Assembly: GCF_019352175.1 (NCBI RefSeq) | Contig: NZ_JACBYI010000043.1 | Coordinates: forward strand, 1-63,138 | DNA: 63,138 nucleotides | Source: Paenibacillus sp. S150 | Lineage (GTDB): Bacteria; Bacillota; Bacilli; Paenibacillales; Paenibacillaceae | Direction: 5' to 3' | Part shown: in pieces, positions 1 through 9,164 of the stretch | Numbering within the stretch: position 1 is the stretch's first letter | Layout of the letters: every line of letters begins with the position of its first letter | The notes under the pieces: generated by a model | Told to the model about the DNA's origin: nothing | Databases searched by the model: none | What the model saw: only the letters and a program-made list of their open reading frames with translations | Made by a program: the position numbers and the translations under genes

Positions 1-200
1 CATCTGACGAGAATTTGCATTCTCTTGATGAATTCCCAAGCGTCCAAGACGCTGTGAAACCCACCGGTTTTGGAATCACCGAAGTGAATTCCGATACTCA
101 CTCGTTGTTCAGTTTTCAAAGATCAAGCTCGTTGTCGGCGCCGATTATCTCGTCACCAGCAACTCTTATAATATATCACGTTCGGCCGATTAAAGCAAGC
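1..200 (-). promoter_or_regulatory. rRNA operon leader (16S lies beyond the left end)
   Basis: Read on the minus strand, this segment carries the boxA-like antitermination element TGATCTTTGAAAACT followed by GAACAACGAGTGAG, typical of Bacillales rRNA leaders and spacers, and ends a few bases from where a 16S gene should begin. No rRNA gene itself is inside the window. An rRNA operon downstream of gyrA matches the place of rrnO in Bacillus subtilis. Confidence 0.8.
170..198 (-). promoter_or_regulatory. rRNA operon promoter P2
   Basis: On the minus strand, TTGCTT (193-198), a 17-bp spacer, then TATATT (170-175). It sits directly upstream of the boxA-containing rRNA leader. Confidence 0.7.
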
Positions 201-254
201 ACTTTTTTCAGTTACACATCGGGCTAGGCGTTAACCTTTCATGGCCGGAACATG

Positions 255-283
255 AATATATCATGCACCGTAATTCATTGCAA
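255..283 (-). promoter_or_regulatory. rRNA operon promoter P1
   Basis: On the minus strand, TTGCAA (278-283), a 17-bp spacer, then TATATT (255-260). With the second promoter 85 bp downstream this makes a tandem pair, as is usual for rRNA operons. Confidence 0.65.
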
Positions 284-345
284 GCATTATTTTTGAATAT
301 ACTAATTAAAAAAGCCATTCCATTCTTCACCATCAAACAGACATT

Positions 346-380
346 GCGGCAAAGAAAGAAACAGCTTCATAGTAGAAGCT
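346..380 (-). terminator. terminator after the HD-GYP gene
   Basis: On the minus strand AGCTTC and GAAGCT form a stem over a 6-nt loop, followed by a T-rich GTTTCTTTCTTT tail. It separates the HD-GYP gene from the rRNA promoters. Confidence 0.6.
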
Positions 381-390
381 AATCATACAT

Positions 391-1494
391 CTAAGCAATA
401 ATCTCCTGAATGTACAATTCTCGCTCCAGCATTAAATTAACGATTATACCTTCCACCTGTACCATTGGGCGTGTGGGATTGCTGCGATCTGTAAAAATAA
501 TCTCACCATGGCGGCCATCGCTAAGCCGTATTCTTGTGCCATTATACAGATCTGTTGTTTTCTGAATGAACGTTTGAACAATGACCGGATCCAGCTTGCC
601 GAAGCTCTCGGTTAGCAGCTGCTCCAACACCAAATAAGGGGACTGAGCCTTTCTGTAAGCCTTTTCCAGTGTCATGGCATGGAATATATCTGCTACTGCC
701 ACAATCTTGGCATAGATGTGAATCTGACTGCCCTCCAGCCGTAAAGGATAACCTGAGCCGTCGATTTTTTCATGATGCTGCAGGGCGGCCAGCCGGACTC
801 CTTCATTGATAGCCGTAACATTACGCAATAGCTGATACCCATAGGTAGTATGTCTGCGGACTTCATCAATCTCATCAGCGGTTAACGGCGTTGGCTTCTG
901 CAGCAATGAAGCATCAACCTTAACGTTTCCTATATCATGCAGCAAGCCTGCAAATGCAGTCTGCATCCAATCTTTTTGCGGTTGTCCGCACCATTGAGCA
1001 ATTTTGTAGGAGGTTAATGCAGAGAGCACCGATTTGTGATAATTATAATCCTGTTCAAAAAGAACGCGTGGTGCAAATTTCAGAACATGGTAGTCCTTCA
1101 AGTGGCTGATTAGTGTCTCCAGCTGGCTTCGCAGCTCAAGCATGGGGAGCTGAGCAGCTGCAGCTGAGGCGTAGCTCTTCTTAACAAGTGCCATCATTTT
1201 CTCATATTCATCGTGAAGGGGCGAATTGGTCTTGGCAAGCTGAGATTCATTGATGAGCGACCGTGCTTTGACAGGTGTCGGCTGCTTCGTAGCTGCTTTG
1301 GCTGTTTCAGGAGCTTTGTTCTCCCCTTGAGCGCCTTCAATCTCTATTTGCTGAATTAAAAAAGCCTGGAGGATTTCGATATCCCGCGGCAGTATAATTT
1401 TCCCTTTGGTAAACAAAACACCGCCCAAAGGTGTTACCACATCTTTAATAATCTTTGAACCCGGTTTAACTTCTCCTACGGATATGCTTGGCAT
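391..1494 (-). CDS. HD-GYP domain phosphohydrolase
   Basis: 367-aa cytosolic protein whose C-terminal half is an HD-GYP domain: the HD pair at residues 186-187, HHE at 240-242 and GSGYP at 246-250. HD-GYP proteins commonly hydrolyse cyclic di-GMP. The substrate here is inferred, since several Firmicute HD-GYP proteins are untested. Residues 1-55 form a small N-terminal module (PGSKIIKDVVTPLGGVL) often seen before HD-GYP domains; residues 56-90 are a low-complexity linker. The last 45 residues form a further small beta-rich extension. The ATG has an AGGGG ribosome site 10 nt upstream. It is transcribed like gyrA but has a terminator on each side, so it is probably a separate unit. Confidence 0.85.
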   Translation of the reverse strand: MPSISVGEVKPGSKIIKDVVTPLGGVLFTKGKIILPRDIEILQAFLIQQIEIEGAQGENKAPETAKAATKQPTPVKARSLINESQLAKTNSPLHDEYEKMMALVKKSYASAAAAQLPMLELRSQLETLISHLKDYHVLKFAPRVLFEQDYNYHKSVLSALTSYKIAQWCGQPQKDWMQTAFAGLLHDIGNVKVDASLLQKPTPLTADEIDEVRRHTTYGYQLLRNVTAINEGVRLAALQHHEKIDGSGYPLRLEGSQIHIYAKIVAVADIFHAMTLEKAYRKAQSPYLVLEQLLTESFGKLDPVIVQTFIQKTTDLYNGTRIRLSDGRHGEIIFTDRSNPTRPMVQVEGIIVNLMLERELYIQEIIA

Positions 1495-1633
1495 AAATTC
1501 AGCCCCTCTGTTTCTGTAACACTTGTATTCAGTGATATGACTCCCTAATTATAGTATGGATCAAGGCAAGCGACTAGATGGAAGAGGACCTTTCCATGAA
1601 TTTTATTACAAAGATATCTTCAAATGCCGGCTG

Positions 1634-1676
1634 CAAAAAAAGAGCACAAGTCTCTGCAAACAGAAACTCATGCTCT
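1634..1676 (-). terminator. gyrA terminator
   Basis: On the minus strand AGAGCAtgAGTtTCT pairs with AGAgACTtgTGCTCT around a short loop and is followed by seven T. It starts 13 bases past the gyrA stop. Confidence 0.85.
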
Positions 1677-1688
1677 TGCCAATAAATA

Positions 1689-4235
1689 TTATTCGAGGTT
1701 ATCGTCTTCGCTATCAGAAAGCGTTTCAGACTGCCCCTCATCACCAGTATCCTCTGAAACTGCACCTGGAATCTCTTCTCCACCTTCTTGTTCGAAGAAT
1801 TCATCCTCTTCCTCATTCTTGTCCGCTCTGCAGAGAGTAGCTACAGCATCGTCTTCACGGATATTGATCAGCTTAACTCCTTGAGCATAACGGCCCATGG
1901 TAGAAATGCCATCCATACTGGTACGGATCAGGGTACCACTTGTCGTAATGATCATCAGGTCCTCATCTTTTTTGACAACCTTCAAACCGACTACCGGACC
2001 ATTCTTATCTGTGAGATTAATCGTCTTGATCCCCTTACCCCCACGGGTTTGGGAGCGGTAATCGAGGGCAGGGGTCCGTTTGCCGTAACCTTTGGTTGTG
2101 ACAATCAATACCTCAAGCTCCTTGTCTACACAATCCATCCCAATGACATGGTCATTGCCGTCAAGCGTGATACCTTTCACGCCGGTCGCGCTGCGTCCCA
2201 TAGAGCGTACATCATTCTCCGAGAACGTAATCGACATCCCGCGTGCGGTACCGATAATCAGATTTTGCTTTCCATCCGTCAGCTTAACCTCGATCAGCGA
2301 ATCCTCCTCACGGAGATTAATCGCAATCAAGCCGCCTTTGCGGATATTGTTGTAATCCTCAAGAGGCGTCTTTTTTACGATTCCTTCACGGGTAGCAAAG
2401 AACAGATATTTGTCGCTGTCCGCTTCTTCCACTTGGATAACGGCGCTAATCTTCTCACCCTGCTCAATTTGAATCAGGTTGATAATTGGCGTCCCGCGTG
2501 CGGTGCGTCCAAGCTCCGGAATCTCATAGGCTTTGATCCGGTATACCTTGCCCTTGTCGGTAAAGAACATCAGGTAATTGTGGGAGTTGCTCACAAAGAG
2601 ATGCTCCACGAAATCCTGGTCCTTGGTATCCATCCCGATAACGCCGCGCCCCCCGCGCTTCTGGCTGCGGTAGGTGCTGACCGGCAGACGCTTGATGTAG
2701 CCGGTATGCGTAATGGTAATGACAACCTCTTCACGAGGAATCAGATCCTCATCGAGAATACTTTCTTCCCCAACCGTAATTTCTGTACGGCGGTCGTCAG
2801 AATATTTATCCCGAATCTCCTGAAGCTCGTTGCTGATAATCTCCAGTACCAGATGCTCATTGGCCAGAATTTCACGGTATTCAGCAATCTTGGCCAACAG
2901 CTCGTTATATTCGTTCTCAATCTTTTCCCGTTCCAAGCCGGTCAGGCGCTGCATCCGCATATCAAGAATAGCCTGCGCCTGCTCAACGCTGAGACTGAAG
3001 GTGGTCATCAGGCCGTCTCGCGCAATGTCTGTCGTGCGGGAAGCACGGATTAACGCAATAACCTCATCCAGATGATCCAGGGCGATGCGCAGACCTTCCA
3101 GGATATGTGCCCGCGCTTCAGCCTTCTTGAGATCAAAAACAGTCCGTCGGCGGATAACTTCGATCTGGTGCTGCAAATAATGGTACAGCACATCGCGTAA
3201 ATTAAGAATCTTCGGTTCGTTATTAACGATAGCCAGCATGTTAATACCAAATGTTGACTGCATCGAGGTGTGCTTGTAGAGGTTGTTCAGCACCACGCTT
3301 GGATTGACATCACGCCGCATCTCAACCACAACACGCATCCCGTTGCGGTCTGACTCATCCCGCAGATCCGTAATTCCTTCGATCCGTTTCTCGCGTACTA
3401 ACTCGGCGATTTTCTCAACCAATCTGGCTTTATTAACCTGGTAAGGCAGCTCGCTGACAATGATCCGCGCTTTGCCGTTATTCTCTTCGATATTTGCTTT
3501 GGCCCGCATAGTGACCGATCCGCGGCCAGTACGGTAAGCCTGGCGTATGCCCTCACGCCCCAAAATGTAACCGGCCGTCGGGAAATCCGGGCCTTGAATA
3601 TATTCCATAAGTTCCATGGGTGTAATATCAGGATTCTTGATCATCGCCTGTACACCGTCAATAACTTCCCCCAGATTATGAGGAGGAATATTGGTAGCCA
3701 TACCAACAGCGATACCAGATACCCCGTTAACAAGCAGATTCGGATAACGGGCCGGCAATACTACAGGCTCATTCTCTTCCCCATCATAGTTAGGTGCAAA
3801 ATCAACAGTTTCCTTGTTGAGATCGCGAAGCATTTCTCCGGCGATTTTGGAAAGACGCGCCTCTGTATATCTCATCGCCGCTGCCATGTCACCATCAATG
3901 GAGCCAAAGTTTCCGTGGCCGTCCACCAGCATATACCGCATCGAGAAATCCTGCGCCATCCGCACCATAGTCTCATATACGGCAGAGTCCCCATGAGGAT
4001 GGTACTTACCAATAACCTCACCGACGATTCTCGCTGATTTCTTATGAGGTTTATCGGCAAACATTCCAAGTTCCGACATCGCAAACAAAATGCGACGGTG
4101 GACAGGCTTAAGTCCGTCCCGCACATCTGGTAAAGCCCGGCTCACAATGATGCTCATCGCGTAATCCATAAAGGATTCGCGCATTTCCACACCAATGTCC
4201 CGATCTTTGACTTGCGGGTTATTTTGTTCAGCCAT
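1689..4235 (-). CDS. gyrA: DNA gyrase subunit A
   Basis: 848-aa subunit that breaks and reseals DNA in the A2B2 gyrase, which introduces negative supercoils. The catalytic tyrosine is Tyr123 in AAMRYTEAR. The quinolone-resistance region reads HPHGDSAVYE with Ser84 and Glu88, the drug-sensitive residues. The C-terminal beta-pinwheel has a GyrA-box-like QKRGGRG and a later QTRGGKG, and the tail is acidic. The start ATG follows AAGGAGGT by 9 nt. A TTGTGC-17-TATAAT promoter lies about 40 bp upstream, so gyrA has its own promoter. Unlike in B. subtilis it is not directly next to gyrB: an opposing gene lies between them. Confidence 0.98.
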   Translation of the reverse strand: MAEQNNPQVKDRDIGVEMRESFMDYAMSIIVSRALPDVRDGLKPVHRRILFAMSELGMFADKPHKKSARIVGEVIGKYHPHGDSAVYETMVRMAQDFSMRYMLVDGHGNFGSIDGDMAAAMRYTEARLSKIAGEMLRDLNKETVDFAPNYDGEENEPVVLPARYPNLLVNGVSGIAVGMATNIPPHNLGEVIDGVQAMIKNPDITPMELMEYIQGPDFPTAGYILGREGIRQAYRTGRGSVTMRAKANIEENNGKARIIVSELPYQVNKARLVEKIAELVREKRIEGITDLRDESDRNGMRVVVEMRRDVNPSVVLNNLYKHTSMQSTFGINMLAIVNNEPKILNLRDVLYHYLQHQIEVIRRRTVFDLKKAEARAHILEGLRIALDHLDEVIALIRASRTTDIARDGLMTTFSLSVEQAQAILDMRMQRLTGLEREKIENEYNELLAKIAEYREILANEHLVLEIISNELQEIRDKYSDDRRTEITVGEESILDEDLIPREEVVITITHTGYIKRLPVSTYRSQKRGGRGVIGMDTKDQDFVEHLFVSNSHNYLMFFTDKGKVYRIKAYEIPELGRTARGTPIINLIQIEQGEKISAVIQVEEADSDKYLFFATREGIVKKTPLEDYNNIRKGGLIAINLREEDSLIEVKLTDGKQNLIIGTARGMSITFSENDVRSMGRSATGVKGITLDGNDHVIGMDCVDKELEVLIVTTKGYGKRTPALDYRSQTRGGKGIKTINLTDKNGPVVGLKVVKKDEDLMIITTSGTLIRTSMDGISTMGRYAQGVKLINIREDDAVATLCRADKNEEEDEFFEQEGGEEIPGAVSEDTGDEGQSETLSDSEDDNLE

Positions 4236-4275
4236 GAGTTGCTGGACCTCCTTCAGTTAAAAACCGCTACCCTTT

Positions 4276-4304
4276 ATTATATTACTTTCACAAAAGTAGC
4301 ACAA
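4276..4304 (-). promoter_or_regulatory. gyrA promoter
   Basis: Minus strand TTGTGC (4299-4304), 17-bp spacer, TATAAT (4276-4281). The predicted 5' leader is about 35 nt. The rest of the 4236-4567 gap shows no convincing gene or structure. Confidence 0.65.
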
Positions 4305-4567
4305 TTAAACATAATAGCCTTTTATCTTCTAAAATGATTTTCTTTAACGGGATAGGGGTATGCGCCCTTTCCGCCAATGCCTTCAGCACATAGACTGTAA
4401 AGACAAGAAGAGCGGCCTTATAACCCTGATTTTGTCCCAAAAGACATAACCTCATATCCACATATTATAACACTGTTTGGTTGGCTTGTCCTGAATTTTC
4501 AGCATGACCCGCGCTTAAGTCTACACGCACAAAATGAGTTATAAAATAACTTTTAAGGAGGAAGATC

Positions 4568-5455
4568 ATGGGGATACAACGGGTTTCCAGCAAATGGGCT
4601 AAGACCAAGGTCATCCTGCAGAATCGCCAGCTTTCTATTTTCATTCCCGAGACGCGGAAATATAGCCTGGAGGCATTGGCAGAATTGCTTGGAATCTATG
4701 GAACGGTATATGTTAAGCCGGATCGCGGCACTTATGGCAGCGGGGTGATGCGGGTTGAACAGCGTACGCTTCATTTGAGTCCCAGCGAGCAGCAGCCCAT
4801 TAACGACTGTACTCCAAACAACGAACTTGCGGACAGCGAAGAACCCGTAATTGAACAAAAGGTCATGTACATCCTGCGTTACGCCAAAGATGCAGAAGCC
4901 TTCTCCTCACCACAAGAGCTGCATGCAGCTTTATTGCCGCGGATCAGGGGACGTATCTATTTGATCCAGCAAGGCATTGATTTGCTGTGCCGTCAGGACC
5001 GGCCTTTTGATCTGCGGGTACTTACCCAAAAAAATCTCTCCGGGGCATGGGAAACGACGGGGATGCTGGGCAGAGTGGCCGCTCCTCAAAAAGTCGTGAC
5101 CAACTATCACAGTGGAGGCAGCATTTTTTCCGTAAATGATTTGCTTAAAGAACATATGAGTCCGGGTGAAATAACCACAACGATTCAGCAGTTAAAGTCC
5201 CTTGGAGTCAAAATCGCCGCACAGCTTGAAACCGCCTATCCGGGTCTTAAAGAAATCGGGCTTGATGTGGCTATTGATCCGCATCATGATCTATGGCTGC
5301 TGGAGGTCAACACGCTTCCCTCGATTATTGTATTCAGCAGCTTTCAGAATAAAGCTATTTACCGCAAAATTCATCGTTATGCCGTGGCCTACGGCAGATT
5401 GAAGAGCATCCGCTCCTCCTCAGTTTCCCGGCATAACCGGGCTAAAGGACGCTAA
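4568..5455 (+). CDS. YheC/YheD family ATP-grasp protein (spore coat associated)
   Basis: 295-aa protein of the YheC/YheD family, which has a RimK-like ATP-grasp fold. Visible features are the nucleotide-binding VKPDRGTYGSG stretch near residue 55 and the metal-binding LEVNTLPS near residue 255. Family members in bacilli associate with the spore coat; the exact ligase reaction is unknown. The start ATG follows AAGGAGGAAGATC. The gene lies between gyrA and gyrB on the opposite strand and splits the usual gyrBA unit. Confidence 0.85.
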   Translation: MGIQRVSSKWAKTKVILQNRQLSIFIPETRKYSLEALAELLGIYGTVYVKPDRGTYGSGVMRVEQRTLHLSPSEQQPINDCTPNNELADSEEPVIEQKVMYILRYAKDAEAFSSPQELHAALLPRIRGRIYLIQQGIDLLCRQDRPFDLRVLTQKNLSGAWETTGMLGRVAAPQKVVTNYHSGGSIFSVNDLLKEHMSPGEITTTIQQLKSLGVKIAAQLETAYPGLKEIGLDVAIDPHHDLWLLEVNTLPSIIVFSSFQNKAIYRKIHRYAVAYGRLKSIRSSSVSRHNRAKGR

Positions 5456-5504
5456 AAAAAGAACCTTCGCTCTCTTATTCGTGAGGAATAGAGAACGGAG
5501 GTTC
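5454..5504 (-). terminator. gyrB terminator, between convergent genes
   Basis: A 19-bp imperfect stem (GAACCTtCG..TCTC..TATTC paired with its mirror) is followed on the minus strand by seven T. It lies between the 3' ends of gyrB and the YheC/D gene, so the stem can also form in the opposite transcript, though without a T run. Confidence 0.8.
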
Positions 5505-5525
5505 ATTACAACGGTTTACAACAAG

Positions 5526-7436
5526 CTAGATATCCAAGTTGCGCACGGATTGCGCATGCTCCTGAATAAACTCCCGCCGCGGCTCGACATTGTCACCCAT
5601 CAGCGTATCAAAAATTCCGTCAGCCAAAATTGCATCCTCAATGGTGACCTGCAGCATCATACGGCTCTCAGGGTCCATGGTGGTGTCCCAGAGCTGAGCG
5701 GCATTCATCTCCCCGAGACCTTTGTAGCGCTGAACGTTCACTTTAACATTCTCGCCGAAGCCGGCAATAATCTCATCCCGTTCCTTCTCGGTCTGAGCAT
5801 AGCGGATAATCTTATTGCGCTCAATCTTAAACAGCGGCGGCTGGGCGATATAAATATAGCCTGCTTCGATAATCTTCCGCATGTAGCGGTAGAAGAAAGT
5901 CAGCAGCAAAGTTCTGATATGGGCTCCGTCGACATCCGCGTCGGTCATGATGACAACCTTGTGGTAACGGGCCTTGGACAAATCAAAATCATCGCTGATG
6001 CCTGTTCCGAGCGCCGTGATAATCGCCCGGATTTCGGCATTGGACAAAATACGGTCAAGACGCGCCTTCTCAACGTTCAGAATCTTACCGCGCAGCGGCA
6101 GAATCGCCTGGAAATGACGGTCACGGCCCTGCTTGGCGGATCCGCCCGCAGAGTCTCCTTCGACGATGTACAGCTCGCTGATTGAGGCATCCTTGGACGA
6201 ACAGTCAGCCAGCTTACCCGGAAGGGCACTAACTTCAAGCGCACTCTTGCGGCGGGTCAGCTCACGCGCCTTGCGGGCCGCTTCACGGGCACGCGAAGCC
6301 TGCATGGATTTCTCCAGCACACGCCGGGAAACCGCAGGATTCTCTTCCAGAAATTCCTGCAGCTTCTCTCCAAAGAGAGATTCCACAATCCCGCGGACTT
6401 CACTGTTGCCAAGCTTGGTCTTGGTCTGGCCTTCGAATTGCGGCTCAGGAATTTTGACGGAAATGATTGCCGTCAAGCCTTCACGCACATCATCACCGGT
6501 CAGGTTGGAGCTGCTGTCCTTGATTACTCCTGTTTTGCGGGCATAGTCGTTAATAATCCGGGTTAATGCGCTCTTGAAGCCGGATTCATGGGTTCCGCCC
6601 TCATGCGTATTAATGTTATTGGCAAAAGAGTAAATATTCTCTGTATAGGAATCGTTATATTGCAGGGCAACCTCCACCGCAATCATATCACGCGAGCCTT
6701 CCACGTAGATGGGGTCCTCATGCAGCGCTTCTTTTTTCTCGTTCAGATATTTCACATACTCGACAATGCCGCCCTCGTATTTGAAAACATTCGAAACTCC
6801 GGTCCGTTCATCCAGCAGCGAAAGCTCAATGCCTTTGTTAAGAAAAGCCAATTCACGGATACGGGTTAACAGCGTCGTATATTCATACACGGTGGTTTCC
6901 GTGAAAATCTCCGGATCTGGATGAAACGTTGTTGTTGTCCCCGTCTCATCGGTATCTCCGATGACCCTGATCTCATACTGCGGCACGCCGCGTCTGTATT
7001 CCTGCTGGTAGATATGGCCGTCACGCTTAACGTTGACAACTACCTTCTCGGACAGGGCATTCACAACGGATATCCCTACACCGTGCAACCCGCCTGATAC
7101 CTTGTATCCGCCGCCGCCGAACTTCCCCCCCGCATGCAGGACTGTCATTACGACTTCGAGCGTCGATTTCTTCAGCTTCACATTCTCGCCGACAGGGATA
7201 CCCCGTCCATTATCAATTACAGTTACACTGTTATCCTCATGAATCTTTACTTGAATCCGGTCGCAATAGCCTGCCAGCGCCTCGTCAATACTATTATCGA
7301 CGACCTCCCAGACCAAATGATGCAGACCTTTGGCGCTAGTAGAGCCGATGTACATGCCGGGACGTTTCCGAACTGCCTCCAGCCCTTCCAGTACCTGAAT
7401 CTGGCTCTCATCATATGTCGGTTGATTCATTGACAT
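5526..7436 (-). CDS. gyrB: DNA gyrase subunit B
   Basis: 636-aa ATPase subunit of gyrase. The N-terminal GHKL ATPase shows DEALAGY and DNGRGIPV. The TOPRIM domain shows EGDSAGGSAKQGRDR, PLRGKILNVEKAR and the metal-binding TDADVDGAHIRTL. The C-terminus ends in the usual gyrase tail (RREFIQEHA). Two in-frame ATG codons lie 6 nt apart; the first has AGGTG 5 nt upstream and the second has it 11 nt upstream, so the exact start is uncertain by two residues. It is transcribed after recF and remB and ends at a strong terminator. Confidence 0.98.
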   Translation of the reverse strand: MSMNQPTYDESQIQVLEGLEAVRKRPGMYIGSTSAKGLHHLVWEVVDNSIDEALAGYCDRIQVKIHEDNSVTVIDNGRGIPVGENVKLKKSTLEVVMTVLHAGGKFGGGGYKVSGGLHGVGISVVNALSEKVVVNVKRDGHIYQQEYRRGVPQYEIRVIGDTDETGTTTTFHPDPEIFTETTVYEYTTLLTRIRELAFLNKGIELSLLDERTGVSNVFKYEGGIVEYVKYLNEKKEALHEDPIYVEGSRDMIAVEVALQYNDSYTENIYSFANNINTHEGGTHESGFKSALTRIINDYARKTGVIKDSSSNLTGDDVREGLTAIISVKIPEPQFEGQTKTKLGNSEVRGIVESLFGEKLQEFLEENPAVSRRVLEKSMQASRAREAARKARELTRRKSALEVSALPGKLADCSSKDASISELYIVEGDSAGGSAKQGRDRHFQAILPLRGKILNVEKARLDRILSNAEIRAIITALGTGISDDFDLSKARYHKVVIMTDADVDGAHIRTLLLTFFYRYMRKIIEAGYIYIAQPPLFKIERNKIIRYAQTEKERDEIIAGFGENVKVNVQRYKGLGEMNAAQLWDTTMDPESRMMLQVTIEDAILADGIFDTLMGDNVEPRREFIQEHAQSVRNLDI

Positions 7437-7482
7437 GCCTTCACCTACTTCTTTCAGATTATCTCTTGTACAGCATAAACTG

Positions 7483-7731
7483 CTATATTTCCAACAAGAT
7501 TTTGGCTCTTTTTTTGAGAGTGGAGGAGGAGATAGGGGAGTAATATACAGTATTCTTGGTGACTACAATGGACTTCGCTTCCTCTTCACCAATTCGTTCC
7601 AGTCTTTTGTCCTGCTCGGAATGAATAATGAACTGCTTCGATACCTTGGAGGATTTCTCAATCGAGATATCAAATATAGCAATTAACTCTGAGGATCGTA
7701 TAATCTTCTCCCCGCCCAAATGAATATACAT
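7483..7731 (-). CDS. remB: extracellular matrix regulator RemB (DUF370 family)
   Basis: 82-aa small protein beginning MYIHLGGEKII and containing SIVVT and the conserved YYSPISSSTLKKRA. This is the RemB (YaaB) pattern. In B. subtilis RemA/RemB-type proteins control biofilm matrix genes by binding DNA. The start was placed at the ATG preceded by GGAGG with a 6-nt gap; a longer upstream reading overlaps recF and lacks a ribosome site. Position between recF and gyrB is the same as in B. subtilis. Confidence 0.88.
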   Translation of the reverse strand: MYIHLGGEKIIRSSELIAIFDISIEKSSKVSKQFIIHSEQDKRLERIGEEEAKSIVVTKNTVYYSPISSSTLKKRAKILLEI

Positions 7732-7747
7732 GCTTTTCCTCCGCTCT

Positions 7748-8866
7748 TTATAACTCCACTCTGCCGCCATGAACATGATATAGGCTTGCGCCTTTTAATT
7801 TATCGGCACTCAGACTCTCAACGCCGGTGGCGGTAATAAAAGTCTGTACCTTGCTTTGAAAGGTTTCGATAAGCTGGGTCTGACGATAGGGATCAAGTTC
7901 GGACAAAACATCGTCAAGAAGCAGCACAGGATACTCTCCAATCTCCTCATGGATCAGCTCGATTTCCGCCAGCTTGAGCGATAAAGCTGCGGTACGCTGC
8001 TGTCCCTGGGAACCGTAGACCTGAGCTTCTCTTCCGTTGATAAAAAAGGACAGGTCATCCCTGTGGGGACCCGTCAGCGTCATGCCGCGCCTGATTTCCT
8101 GATCTCTCGTTTGTGATAACTTTAACATAAAATTGTCCAATAAGACAGCTTCATCTTCCATATCCCGCTCACCGAAAGAGGGAACATACAGCAGTTTCAG
8201 CTCTTCTCCGCCGTTTGTAATGCCACGATGGATGCTTTCTGCCCATATTTGCAGCTTCTTTATGAATTGTTTCCTTTTTTTGACGATTTTAACACCGTGC
8301 TCTACAAGCTGGGCATCCCATATCTCCAAAAGCTCTTTGCCGGCAGCCTCTTTCCCCCACAGCTGCTTCAGCAAATTTCCTCTTTGGAGCAGCACCTTCT
8401 GGTATTGCTGCAGATGAAACAAGTAGCTCGGCTGTACCTGCCCGATCTCCATATCGAGGAACCGGCGTCTTATGCCGGGGGTCCCTTTGACAATTTCCAG
8501 ATCCTCCGGAGCAAACATGACGACATTCAAAGAGCCGACGAATTCACTGAGCCTGCGCTGCTCCAGTCCGTTAATTCTGGCTTTTTTGCCCCCGGCGGAC
8601 AGGGTCAGCTCCAGCTTCAGATCGCCGTATTTACGCTCCACCTCGGCTACAATTTGCGCAGAGCCTGCCGGAGCATCGAAGGAAATAAGCTCCTTATCCT
8701 TGGAGGTACGGTGGCTTTTGGTCATTGCCAGAACGAATAATGCCTCCATGAGGTTGGTTTTACCCTGGGCATTCTGGCCGAGGATCAGATTTACATCACC
8801 CAGGTTCTCCAGACGCAGCAGCCCGTAATTGCGGTAATACTGCAGACCGATATTTTTGACAAACAC
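7748..8866 (-). CDS. recF: DNA replication/repair protein RecF
   Basis: 372-aa SMC-like ATPase that helps load RecA at single-strand gaps. Walker A is GQNAQGKTN near residue 30, the ABC-type signature is in SQGQQRT, and Walker B is VLLLDDVLSELD. It starts at GTG with GGGAGG 9 nt upstream. It lies in the dnaN-yaaA-recF-remB-gyrB block and ends 16 bases before remB. Confidence 0.96.
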   Translation of the reverse strand: MFVKNIGLQYYRNYGLLRLENLGDVNLILGQNAQGKTNLMEALFVLAMTKSHRTSKDKELISFDAPAGSAQIVAEVERKYGDLKLELTLSAGGKKARINGLEQRRLSEFVGSLNVVMFAPEDLEIVKGTPGIRRRFLDMEIGQVQPSYLFHLQQYQKVLLQRGNLLKQLWGKEAAGKELLEIWDAQLVEHGVKIVKKRKQFIKKLQIWAESIHRGITNGGEELKLLYVPSFGERDMEDEAVLLDNFMLKLSQTRDQEIRRGMTLTGPHRDDLSFFINGREAQVYGSQGQQRTAALSLKLAEIELIHEEIGEYPVLLLDDVLSELDPYRQTQLIETFQSKVQTFITATGVESLSADKLKGASLYHVHGGRVEL

Positions 8867-8888
8867 GAAGCTGTGCCTCCCTGAAGTG

Positions 8889-9116
8889 TTACTCTTTTAT
8901 TCCGCCGCCTTCAACCTCAAAAACGCCGTTATCCTGAACCTCTATTTTATCACCCGGGTACAGCTTTCTTCCACGCCGATCTTCCTTTTCTCCGTTGACC
9001 CGAACATGTCCTTCTTGCAGCAAGGCTTTGGCCATCCCGCCTGTGGATACACAATCGGAGAGCTTCAAAAACTGGTCGAGCTTAATATATCCACTGTGGA
9101 TAAGTATTTTTTTCAT
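8889..9116 (-). CDS. yaaA: S4 domain protein YaaA
   Basis: 75-aa S4-type RNA-binding protein (KLDQFLKLSDCVSTGGMAK..GHVRVNGEKEDRRGRKL). The family lies between dnaN and recF in most Firmicutes and has been linked to ribosome assembly. I chose the ATG of MKKILIHSGY because GAAAGG sits 8 nt upstream and family members start here; an in-frame ATG 21 bases upstream lacks a good site. A perfect DnaA box lies inside its first codons. Confidence 0.88.
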   Translation of the reverse strand: MKKILIHSGYIKLDQFLKLSDCVSTGGMAKALLQEGHVRVNGEKEDRRGRKLYPGDKIEVQDNGVFEVEGGGIKE

Positions 9117-9146
9117 GATTTTTACCCTTTCTGCCACTTATCCACA
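9095..9146. other. pair of DnaA boxes at the yaaA start
   Basis: Two perfect DnaA boxes in inverted orientation: TGTGGATAA at 9095-9103 (inside yaaA) and TTATCCACA at 9138-9146 (between yaaA and dnaN). They lie over 1.2 kb from the unwinding region. Confidence 0.6.
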
Positions 9147-9164
9147 TGTGTATGGAAAGCGGAA

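Noticed and set aside
1788..3053. 421-codon open frame on the plus strand inside gyrA
   Set aside because: It is antisense to the clearly coding gyrA sequence, has no ribosome site and its translation looks like a codon shadow.
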